Assembly (NCBI GenBank): GCA_030592655.1
Contig: JAUVIQ010000007.1
Location: forward strand, 1 to 30,375
DNA: 30,375 bases
Direction: 5' to 3'
Source: Planctomycetales bacterium
Lineage (GTDB): Bacteria; Planctomycetota; Phycisphaerae; SM23-33
This document shows, in pieces, positions 1 through 6,319 of this stretch. Position 1 is the stretch's first letter. Each line of letters begins with the position of its first letter. The notes under the pieces are model-generated. The model was given only the letters and a program-made list of their open reading frames with translations, did no database searches and was not told the DNA's origin. Position numbers and translations under genes: made by a program.

Positions 1-226
1 CCCCGTGGATATGCAGATCAATGAACCCCGGAGCGACAATCATCCCATCCGCATCCACCACCAAGGCCCCCTTCAAAAGCCCGGCGCTACCCGACCCCAC
101 CTCCACAGCCTCAATTTTCCCATCCCGGACCACGACCACACCACGCCGAATCACCATCCGCGAGGTATAAACCTCACCGTTCACGATGGCTACACGGCCA
201 ACGGATGCCTTACCAGAGTACGCCAT
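1..226 (-). CDS. NagA-like amidohydrolase, N-terminal part (cut by the window edge)
   Basis: Reading the minus strand from the ATG at 226 gives 75 open codons running off the left edge, so only the N-terminus is present. It begins with MAYSGKASVGRVAIVNGEVY, continues with a small beta-sandwich typical of metal-dependent amidohydrolases, and ends in APGFIDLHIHG. The PGFID.H.HG signature holds the first two metal-binding histidines (H72 and H74). This arrangement is characteristic of N-acetylglucosamine-6-phosphate deacetylase and related enzymes such as dihydroorotase; HIHG fits NagA best. A purine-rich AAAGGCG lies about ten bases before the ATG. The gene follows the LuxR-type gene on the same strand after a gap of about 155 bases. 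The amidohydrolase superfamily is well supported. The NagA substrate is inference, because the catalytic half is missing. Confidence 0.72.
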   Translation of the reverse strand, partial: MAYSGKASVGRVAIVNGEVYTSRMVIRRGVVVVRDGKIEAVEVGSGSAGLLKGALVVDADGMIVAPGFIDLHIHG

Positions 227-381
227 AGATATTTTTCGCCTTTCAGGGTCGGCATGGTTTGGCGGAATGCGTCACGCGATGCGAAATTCCCGAAACCACT
301 GCCCACTCAAACCTTACCATGAAAACATACTACCACCAACATCAACGAAAAACAGTAATGGCGTCGGCGAAATACTAATAT

Positions 382-1182
382 CTACATCCTAGGCCAGTTG
401 CGACACCTGGCGAGAAGTTCGCCCCGGCTGGAAACGTCGAAACGTTCATGAAGACGCTTTATGTGCGAGTGGACGGTGTGCGGACTGATGAACAGTTTCT
501 GCGCGATCTGCTTTTCGCTGTCGCCCGTCAGCAGCAGTTCGAGCACTTGGCGCAAACGAGGCGGCAACGGTCGGCCTTTCACTGCATACGGACTCATCAG
601 CGTCTCGCCCAGCATCCCCCGGATTTCCCGACAAAACAGCGTAAGCACACGCCGTTCACGAACGGATAACCGGCGTCGGCCTATATCTCGCCCTACCGTT
701 AGAAACATCCTTGCAACGCCGGATTTGGGGTTCGGCGTCATTTGTGAGAAGATACAATCATCCACTCCCCAGCGACGAATGAAGTCGTTGAAGTGCGGGC
801 TGCGGAACCACACGGCGTCGGAAACCAGCTCGCATCTCCGTCGGCACAACAACGACTGCGGAAGGGACTGCATCGCCTGGAAGGTCGGATCCGTCCAGAC
901 CATCTGCCGGTCCCAGTACTCCTCGAAGGTTGCCTTGTCGTCGGCGTCGCGCCAACCAATTGCGAACACGCCTTTCGCATCGGGGGTGGCGAACTTCCAC
1001 GGCTCTGCATCGTCGCGGGGAAGCATACCGCAGACTATGACCCGTGAAGACAGCAACTCGGCCAGGCCATCGTGCATTCGCTGCCGCCAGGCTTGAATAT
1101 CTTCCCCAACCTCGCGACATTCCCCAACCAGAAGGTAGATATCCCGCGCATCCCGCAAGCGAAGACGATTAGATTTGCTCAT
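382..1182 (-). CDS. LuxR-family transcriptional regulator
   Basis: The protein is about 266 residues. Its last 60 residues are a LuxR/FixJ-type helix-turn-helix: LPPRLRQVLELLLTGDSEKQ followed by IAQKLFISPHTVHSHIKRLH. The N-terminal 180 residues look like a sensor or ligand-binding module. The segment EEYWDRQMVWTDPTFQAM resembles the Tyr...Asp-Pro region of acyl-homoserine-lactone-binding domains, but I cannot confirm an autoinducer pocket. No receiver-domain aspartate pattern is evident, so it does not look like a two-component response regulator. The frame also allows a TTG start at 1194, but the ATG at 1182 is more conventional; neither has a strong Shine-Dalgarno sequence. It is divergent from the PEP-CTERM gene, with a perfect palindrome in the shared intergenic region, which suggests that neighbour or its own gene as target. 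Confidence 0.85.
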   Translation of the reverse strand: MSKSNRLRLRDARDIYLLVGECREVGEDIQAWRQRMHDGLAELLSSRVIVCGMLPRDDAEPWKFATPDAKGVFAIGWRDADDKATFEEYWDRQMVWTDPTFQAMQSLPQSLLCRRRCELVSDAVWFRSPHFNDFIRRWGVDDCIFSQMTPNPKSGVARMFLTVGRDIGRRRLSVRERRVLTLFCREIRGMLGETLMSPYAVKGRPLPPRLRQVLELLLTGDSEKQIAQKLFISPHTVHSHIKRLHERFDVSSRGELLARCRNWPRM

Positions 1183-1250
1183 AACCCACACCAATTCAAG
1201 GGATTACCGATGATATACTACCACGGCTTGTCAATTCCTGCAAGACTTTA

Positions 1251-1272
1251 AATTCCCCTGTTTAGGGGAATT
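1251..1272. promoter_or_regulatory. Perfect 9-bp inverted repeat, candidate LuxR-type operator
   Basis: The half-sites AATTCCCCT (1251-1259) and AGGGGAATT (1264-1272) are perfect complements separated by GTTT, making a 22-bp palindrome. It lies between the divergent LuxR-type regulator and the PEP-CTERM gene. Its centre is about 43 bases upstream of the transcription start implied by the predicted promoter at 1271-1298, which is where LuxR-type activators classically bind. The size and position fit a regulator box. That the neighbouring regulator binds it is inference. Confidence 0.55.
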
Positions 1273-1298
1273 GTTGAAATTGCAATCCGTGTTACAAT
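1271..1298 (+). promoter_or_regulatory. Predicted sigma70-like promoter of the PEP-CTERM gene
   Basis: TTGTTG (1271-1276) and TACAAT (1293-1298) are separated by 16 bases. The -35 box abuts the palindrome at 1251-1272. The -35 match is modest, as expected for an activator-dependent promoter. The implied leader is about 65 bases and ends in a strong ribosome binding site, AAGGAG at about 1359-1364. Confidence 0.42.
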
Positions 1299-1371
1299 AG
1301 TCAGCGTCACGTCAGGAATGGCTTGGTGCAGAGCAACTCAAATATAGGAATCTTATAAAAGGAGTAACATC

Positions 1372-2496
1372 ATGAAGTCAGTACGAACTCTTGCTATCGG
1401 CATTGTTGTTGTTCTGGCAATATCGGTATCGGCCGAGGCAATCAGTTTTCATGGCATCGGCTTTTTGTCCAGCAGCAATCCCGGGAGCGGTGCGAATGGC
1501 GTATCGGGTGACGGAAACGTCGTCGTCGGTTGGAGCCGGTCTGGTAGCAGCATGGAGATGGAGGCGATCCGCTGGGAAGCCGGCAGCATGGTCGGCTTGG
1601 ACCATTTGTCTGGCGGTATGCCTTGGGGCCGCGCGTACGGCGCCTCCATAGACGGGTCCGTCGTCGTGGGGGAAGACGGTCGGCCCAGCGACAGTAAGGC
1701 GTTCCGCTGGACGGATACCGGCGGCATGGTCGGCCTTCCGGGCAGCTTCTTCCAGACCAGCGTCGCGTACGATGTCTCGTCTGACGGGTCCGTCGTCGTT
1801 GGGCGCAACTTGAACCACCAAGCGGGCTACTGGGCGGGCACACCGACAACATGGTCCCTCCTGTGCTCAGGCAGCGCGTATGGTGTTTCACCTGACGGAT
1901 CCACCATCGTTGGCGTTGATCATGATACCAACCAGGCGTTCCGCTGGACGGACACCGGCGGCTTGGGCGGCCTGGGCGGCATCAGCGGAGGTTCCAGCGA
2001 AGCACGCGATGTCTCGGCTGACGGGTCCGTCGTCGTTGGGACTTCCAACGGTGAGGCATTCCGCTGGACGCCGGACGGGGGTATGGAAGGCCTGGGCGGT
2101 CTTACGGGTGATATATCCAGCACAGCATTGGCTGTATCGGCCGATGGGTCAATTATCGTGGGCAAAAGATGGGATTTTTATGTCGACCACGCATTTATCT
2201 GGGATTCAGACAACGACATGCAGGATATGAGGACATATCTGGTTGGGCAGGGACTGGACATGAGCGGCTGGAGGACTCTGTATGAAGCCACAGGTATCTC
2301 CGATGACGGCCTGACCATCGTCGGTACCGGGGAACACATGGTTTCCGGCAGTTGGGTCAGTGAGGGCTGGATTGCTACGCTTGATCCTCAGGGACCGCCC
2401 CCGCCGCCCCCAATCCCCGAGCCTTTGACGATGTTATGCGTCTTCGGCGGGGTCGTTGGGCTTGGCGGATACGTTCGCAGACGGCTCGCAATATAG
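1372..2496 (+). CDS. Secreted HAF-repeat protein with PEP-CTERM sorting signal
   Basis: The protein is 374 residues. Residues 1-23 form a signal peptide with a hydrophobic core (GIVVVLAISVSAEA). The body consists of about seven imperfect repeats built around ADGSVVVG followed by EAFRWT and GGM.GLGGL, the hallmark of HAF-repeat extracellular proteins. The C-terminus is a PEP-CTERM signal: a proline-rich linker, PIPEP, a hydrophobic helix (LTMLCVFGGVVGLGGYV) and an RRR tail. Such proteins are processed by exosortase and usually end up in the envelope or extracellular matrix. No exosortase gene lies in the window. The ATG is preceded by AAAGGAGTAACATC, a strong start. The family is clear; the individual role is not known. 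Confidence 0.93.
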   Translation: MKSVRTLAIGIVVVLAISVSAEAISFHGIGFLSSSNPGSGANGVSGDGNVVVGWSRSGSSMEMEAIRWEAGSMVGLDHLSGGMPWGRAYGASIDGSVVVGEDGRPSDSKAFRWTDTGGMVGLPGSFFQTSVAYDVSSDGSVVVGRNLNHQAGYWAGTPTTWSLLCSGSAYGVSPDGSTIVGVDHDTNQAFRWTDTGGLGGLGGISGGSSEARDVSADGSVVVGTSNGEAFRWTPDGGMEGLGGLTGDISSTALAVSADGSIIVGKRWDFYVDHAFIWDSDNDMQDMRTYLVGQGLDMSGWRTLYEATGISDDGLTIVGTGEHMVSGSWVSEGWIATLDPQGPPPPPPIPEPLTMLCVFGGVVGLGGYVRRRLAI

Positions 2497-2502
2497 GCAA
2501 TT

Positions 2503-2587
2503 GTAGGGTGTGCAGGTTCTGTTTCCTGCACACGGAATTTCTCATCCACCAATCGCGTGTGCAGGGCACAGACCCTGCACACCCTAC
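2503..2587. repeat. 85-bp nested palindromic repeat (GTGTGCAGG family)
   Basis: The outer arms GTAGGGTGTGCAGG (2503-2516) and CCTGCACACCCTAC (2574-2587) are perfect complements. The inner arms CCTGCACACG (2525-2534) and CGTGTGCAGG (2556-2565) are also perfect complements. The nine-base core GTGTGCAGG therefore occurs four times in alternating orientation. The element starts seven bases after the PEP-CTERM stop codon, so it may also stabilise or end that transcript. It looks like a REP/REPIN-type element. No transposase is nearby. Confidence 0.75.
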
Positions 2588-3050
2588 TGAATCTGGCCTA
2601 CCTCCGAAAAAACCGGGGAAGAACCCGGGGGGGGGCTTCCCCGGAAAAATCGGAGTAAATTTCCCCCCTCGATTGGCCTGGCGGCCGGGTGAATCGTATA
2701 TTTCTATTGGTCGAAGCCTGATCCGGCTTCGCACCGTAAAAAGAATTTCTGCTCCCACGCGGTTCGCGCTTCCACGCAAAGACGCGTTAGGGCTCAGGGC
2801 AAATTTTGTAGCGGTTCCCAGGAGGACCGCGTAATGAAACAAATACATACAGCCTCTCACCCTTCCGTCCTGTCCTTATTGGTTCGCTTCGGCTGACGGG
2901 TCCGACTTCTCGCTTACCCGGAATCCTACACCCAAACTCTACGTACTGCCCCCCCCTGCTTATCGGCGGCATCGGCGTCTTCCATTTAACCATCACTTGT
3001 CGCTACAATATCCCGACACGACACTCAACACTTGGGAAAGGACCGGATTG
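2588..3050. other. Non-coding stretch, no convincing gene
   Basis: No open frame here looks like a real protein; short frames exist on both strands but have no recognisable domain. Visible structures are a G-rich hairpin with arms CCGGGGAAG (2613-2621) and CTTCCCCGG (2636-2644), which on the minus strand is followed by six T residues like an intrinsic terminator; a seven-base hairpin CGAAGCC/GGCTTCG (2712-2731); a run of nine G (2627-2635); and a run of eight C near 2949-2956. A 20-codon frame with a perfect AGGAGG is listed separately. The stretch may be decayed repeat or gene remnant, which I cannot test here. Confidence 0.5.
2834..2896 (+). CDS. Possible 20-residue small ORF with a strong ribosome binding site
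   Basis: ATG at 2834 opens a 20-codon frame, MKQIHTASHPSVLSLLVRFG, ending at TGA 2894-2896. AGGAGG (2820-2825) lies eight bases upstream, as good a Shine-Dalgarno sequence as any in the window, and it sits in the loop of a small hairpin (GCGGT 2811-2815, ACCGC 2826-2830). The next gene starts 154 bases downstream. The peptide resembles no family I know. It may be a leader peptide, a remnant or chance. Confidence 0.22.
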   Translation: MKQIHTASHPSVLSLLVRFG

Positions 3051-4325
3051 ATGATCGGACAAGGATACGTAGAACGGACATTGACTGACGCGGAGATGCT
3101 GGACATCGTCGCGCGATCAGCCGGCGAACTGGACGCAGACGGAAAGAGCGTTCTGGTAATCGTACCGGACCATACACGCACCTGCCCGCTACCGGCGCTG
3201 GCAAGAGCGCTGCACGAAAATCTCGCAGCCAAAACGCGGAAACTCGACTTCCTCATCGCGCTGGGCACGCATCCGCCGATGCCGGCTGAACATATCGAAA
3301 AACATTTCGGCGTCGAACCGGGACAATGGGAAAAAGTCTTCGGAAAATCACAGGCATTCAACCACGAATGGCAGAACGAAGACGCCCTTGCCCACGTCGG
3401 AACGCTCTCGGCTGACGAAATCGACCAAATCAGCGGCGGGCTGTTCCAAATGGACGTCAAAGTTACCGTCAATAAACTCTTGTTCGATTACGACCGCATC
3501 CTGATATGCGGGCCTGTGTTTCCGCACGAAGTTGTCGGGTTCTCCGGCGGGAACAAGTACTTCTTCCCCGGTATCTGCGGGGCGGAACTGCTGAACTTCT
3601 TCCACTGGCTCGGAGCCGTGATTACCAATCCCAAGATCATCGGAACCAAGCAGACGCCGGTAAGGACGGTCGTTAACCGCGCAGCCGAGATGCTGAAGAT
3701 GGACAAATTCGCCCTGTGCATGGTAACGACCAAAGACGGACTCTTCGGGCTGTACTTCGGAAGCCCCGAAGACGCATGGTCGTCGGCGGCGGACTTATCG
3801 GCGAAGATTCACGTTACCTATATGGACCGCTCGTTCGATTCGATCCTTGCCGAGGCGCCAAAGATGTACGACGACCTCTGGGTGGCGGGCAAGTGCATGT
3901 ACAAGACCGAGGCGATTGTGGCTGACGGTGGCGAACTGATTATCTACGCCCCACACGTTACGGAGATTTCGTACACGCACGGCAAGGTCATCGACGAGAT
4001 CGGCTACCACACGCGGGATTATTTCCTCGGGCAGTGGGAAAAGTTCAAGGATTTTCCGTGGGGGGTGCTGGCCCACTCGACTCACGTCCGGGGTATCGGC
4101 TCGTACGAGAACGGCGTGGAAAACTGTCGCGTCAAGGTTACGCTGGCTACGGGAATCCCCGAAGATCGCTGCCGGAGGGTCAATATGGGCTACCTCGATC
4201 CCGCCTCGATTGACATCGCCGACTGGCAAGGCCATGAGGACGAAGGCCGTTTTTATATCCCCCGCGCCGGCGAAATGCTCTACAAACTCAAAAATCCGCC
4301 GGAATGGCAGAAATTTGAGGAGTAA
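3051..4325 (+). CDS. LarA-like nickel-pincer racemase/epimerase (DUF2088)
   Basis: The protein is 424 residues from the ATG at 3051, chosen because GGGAAAGGA lies eight bases upstream; an in-frame TTG at 2997 has no such signal. Members isomerise 2-hydroxy acids such as lactate or sugar acids, using a nickel-pincer nucleotide. The key residues of Lactiplantibacillus LarA align with identical spacing: PDHTRT (D40, R43), LGTHPPM (H74), PHEVVGFSGGNKY (H159 and the cofactor-tethering K169) and H185 in LNFFHWLG. The spacings 159-169-185 match 174-184-200 in LarA. LarB, LarC and LarE, which make the cofactor, are not in the window. Given the sugar genes to the right, a sugar-acid or malate-type substrate is as likely as lactate, so I give no gene symbol. 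Confidence 0.9.
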   Translation: MIGQGYVERTLTDAEMLDIVARSAGELDADGKSVLVIVPDHTRTCPLPALARALHENLAAKTRKLDFLIALGTHPPMPAEHIEKHFGVEPGQWEKVFGKSQAFNHEWQNEDALAHVGTLSADEIDQISGGLFQMDVKVTVNKLLFDYDRILICGPVFPHEVVGFSGGNKYFFPGICGAELLNFFHWLGAVITNPKIIGTKQTPVRTVVNRAAEMLKMDKFALCMVTTKDGLFGLYFGSPEDAWSSAADLSAKIHVTYMDRSFDSILAEAPKMYDDLWVAGKCMYKTEAIVADGGELIIYAPHVTEISYTHGKVIDEIGYHTRDYFLGQWEKFKDFPWGVLAHSTHVRGIGSYENGVENCRVKVTLATGIPEDRCRRVNMGYLDPASIDIADWQGHEDEGRFYIPRAGEMLYKLKNPPEWQKFEE

Positions 4326-4352
4326 AGTAGTAGTCTGTAACAAAACTCATAC

Positions 4353-4381
4353 TTGTTTCAGTTTGATTGCGAGCATATCAT
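4353..4381 (+). promoter_or_regulatory. Predicted promoter of the MNT-HEPN pair
   Basis: TTGTTT (4353-4358) and TATCAT (4376-4381) are separated by exactly 17 bases, and the antitoxin start codon is at 4396. The implied leader is very short. Both hexamers deviate moderately from the sigma70 consensus. Confidence 0.35.
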
Positions 4382-4395
4382 AGATTGGTGGCGTT

Positions 4396-4695
4396 ATGGC
4401 TAATTATCGAAATTACATCATGAGCGCTCTCCATGAACATCGCCGGGAAATCCAGCGTTTGGGCGTACGAAGCCTGTCGTTGTTCGGCTCATGCTCCAGG
4501 GGCGAGGAGACGGCCGACAGCGATCTGGATTTCGTAGTTGAGTTCGACGTCAAGTCCTTCGACGCCTATATGGACCTGAAATTATTCCTGGAAGAACTGT
4601 TCAGCCGGCATGTCGATCTCGTTCTCGCCGACACCATTAAACCCCGACTCCGCGAGAATATCATGAAGGAACTAATTCATGCCCCGGGACTATAA
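4396..4695 (+). CDS. mntA: MNT-domain nucleotidyltransferase antitoxin (MntA-like)
   Basis: The protein is 99 residues, the usual length of minimal nucleotidyltransferases. It carries FGSCSRGEETADSDLDFVVE, the GS...RGE...SDxD signature of the pol-beta-type fold, with metal ligands D43 and D45 and a third acidic residue in HVDLVL (D74). In the characterised MntA/HepT systems (type VII toxin-antitoxin) such enzymes inactivate the partner HEPN RNase by adding AMP units to a tyrosine. The gene overlaps the HEPN gene by 17 bases in another frame, so translation is probably coupled. All catalytic residues are present, so it is probably active. The symbol follows the characterised system. Confidence 0.88.
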   Translation: MANYRNYIMSALHEHRREIQRLGVRSLSLFGSCSRGEETADSDLDFVVEFDVKSFDAYMDLKLFLEELFSRHVDLVLADTIKPRLRENIMKELIHAPGL

Positions 4696-5011
4696 GGTCT
4701 ATATGGAAGACATCCTGGCCGCTGCCGAGAAAGTTATCAGATATACTGCGGGACTTTCGCCGGAGGATTTCGTTCAGGACGAAAAGACGTTCGATGCGGT
4801 CATTCGGAACCTGGAGATTATCGGGGAAGCGGTCAAAAACGTACCTGATGATGTCCGCAAGCAATTTCCAGACATCGAGTGGAAAAAAATTGCCGGGTTG
4901 AGAGACATTCTCATCCACGAATATTTCGGCATTGACGTAGAGATCGTTTGGGACGTTATCACCAACAAACTGCCGGGCCTGAAGCGTGATATCCAGAAGA
5001 TTCTTGAGTGA
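4679..5011 (+). CDS. hepT: HEPN-domain RNase toxin (HepT-like, DUF86)
   Basis: The protein is 110 residues and all-helical in appearance. It has the HEPN catalytic motif R-X4-H-X-Y at residues 75-82 (RDILIHEY), preceded by the typical DUF86 stretch NLEIIGEAVKNV. In HepT proteins the Arg/His pair cuts RNA, and the motif tyrosine is AMPylated by the MNT partner. The ATG at 4679 lies inside the upstream antitoxin gene, the normal layout for this pair. Both partners look complete, so the module should be functional. The trigger, and whether it serves phage defence or plasmid/genome stabilisation, cannot be told from sequence. Confidence 0.9.
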   Translation: MPRDYKVYMEDILAAAEKVIRYTAGLSPEDFVQDEKTFDAVIRNLEIIGEAVKNVPDDVRKQFPDIEWKKIAGLRDILIHEYFGIDVEIVWDVITNKLPGLKRDIQKILE

Positions 5012-5014
5012 CAA

Positions 5015-6319
5015 ATGCTTCGGCGTGGGATGAAACGCATCACAGTCATATCGATTCTGTTACTTGCTGTTGCGGCGGTTGCGATTGTCCTGTTTCGCTG
5101 CCGATCAAAGCCGCGTGCGAGCGGCGTCATTCCACAGGAAGCGTACGTCTGGCAGCGGCAGTGGACGCCGGGGGTCAAAAAGGCCGTCCGCGAGCACGGC
5201 CCGTCTTTCTCCGGCTTGGTGTTTCTGGGCGCGGAAATCACTTTCCGCAGCGGGCAGGCGACTGTTGTCCGAGCCGAAGCCGATTACGAGTCGCTGCGTC
5301 AGGCCCGCAAACCTGTCGGGGTGACCTTGCGAATCGGACCGTTTTCCGGGCCTTTCCGTTCCGACGACAAGATCGCCTCGTTGATTGCCGACGTATCGAG
5401 CGGACTTATCGACCAGGCCCGCGATGCCGGTCTGGAGGTTCGTGAACTTCAGATCGATTTCGATTGTCCTACGTCGAAACTGAGCGGCTATCGCGTCTGG
5501 ATCGAGGCGATTCGCTGGCGTTCAGCCCCCGTGCCGGTAACGTTCACAGCCCTGCCGACGTGGCTGGATTCAGAGGATTTCGCATCACTGGCATCCGCCG
5601 CCGACGGGTTCGTCCTCCAGGTCCACTGGTTGAAGAGGCATGAGCGGGTCGATTCGCCCTTGTCGCTGTGCGACCCTGCCGATGCGCGTCGATGGGTCGA
5701 ACAGGCTGCTCGATTCGGTCGGCCTTTCCGCGTGGCGCTGCCGACTTACGGATACGTCGTGGCGTTCGATAAGGCGGGACAGTTCGCAGGTATCTCGGCT
5801 GAACAGCAGGCAATTTCGCTGCTGCCGGACGGTTCGGTCCGCTATGTTCAGGCCGATGCCGCTGCAATGGCCGGTCTGATTCAAGTCTGGAAGGCGGACA
5901 GGCCGATGAATCTAAAGGGAATCATCTGGTACCGCTTGCCGACCGGCAACGACGTGCTGAACTGGCGGCCTGTAACGCTGTCGGAAATAATGGCTGGTCG
6001 AGTCCCTTACCCATCCCTGCGAGCGACGGTCCGCCGGACCGCCTCGGCGTTGTGGGATATTCAACTCGTCAACAACGGCCAGGCCGACGCGCCTCTGGAC
6101 GGCAGAATCGTCGTAGTGAAATGGGCGGGGGCGGACCTGCTGGCCTGCGACGCACTGGGCGGTTTCGAGCGGGCGGACGAGAAGGCCGGCGAAATTCGAT
6201 TCCGGTTCCGGGCTGAATCATGCCCGCTTCCGCTACGTCCGGGATGCAAATATAATGTAGGCTGGTTACGCTTGAGCGAAGACAGAGAGGTTCACGCAAA
6301 TGTCATTTCGAACCCGTAG
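5015..6319 (+). CDS. DUF3142 domain protein with N-terminal membrane anchor
   Basis: The protein is up to 434 residues. Residues 8-27 are a hydrophobic segment (TVISILLLAVAAVAIVLF) that could be a signal anchor. The segments YVWQRQWTPGVKKAV near residue 45 and ELQIDFDCPTSKLSGY near residue 145 are typical of DUF3142, a TIM-barrel-like family of unknown function. The tail (about 330-434) looks like a beta-sandwich. A second possible start, ATG at 5030, is preceded by a GGCGTGGG stretch. The gene begins three bases after the HEPN stop, and its 3' end overlaps the next gene by 20 bases. The overlap points to a fixed functional pair with the TPR-like protein; the closeness to the toxin may be accidental. 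Confidence 0.8.
   Translation: MLRRGMKRITVISILLLAVAAVAIVLFRCRSKPRASGVIPQEAYVWQRQWTPGVKKAVREHGPSFSGLVFLGAEITFRSGQATVVRAEADYESLRQARKPVGVTLRIGPFSGPFRSDDKIASLIADVSSGLIDQARDAGLEVRELQIDFDCPTSKLSGYRVWIEAIRWRSAPVPVTFTALPTWLDSEDFASLASAADGFVLQVHWLKRHERVDSPLSLCDPADARRWVEQAARFGRPFRVALPTYGYVVAFDKAGQFAGISAEQQAISLLPDGSVRYVQADAAAMAGLIQVWKADRPMNLKGIIWYRLPTGNDVLNWRPVTLSEIMAGRVPYPSLRATVRRTASALWDIQLVNNGQADAPLDGRIVVVKWAGADLLACDALGGFERADEKAGEIRFRFRAESCPLPLRPGCKYNVGWLRLSEDREVHANVISNP

Noticed and set aside
5..322. Plus-strand frame of 105 codons at the left edge
   Set aside because: His/Pro-rich shadow opposite the amidohydrolase N-terminus, which has a clear PGFID.H.HG motif on the minus strand.
461..1096. Plus-strand frame of 211 codons
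   Set aside because: Antisense to the LuxR-type regulator; Ser/Arg-rich with no domain.
2375..2860. Minus-strand frame of 161 codons over the PEP-CTERM gene end and the gap
   Set aside because: It runs through the palindromic repeat and the G run and overlaps a real gene; no domain is seen. The gap is better described as repeat-bearing non-coding DNA.
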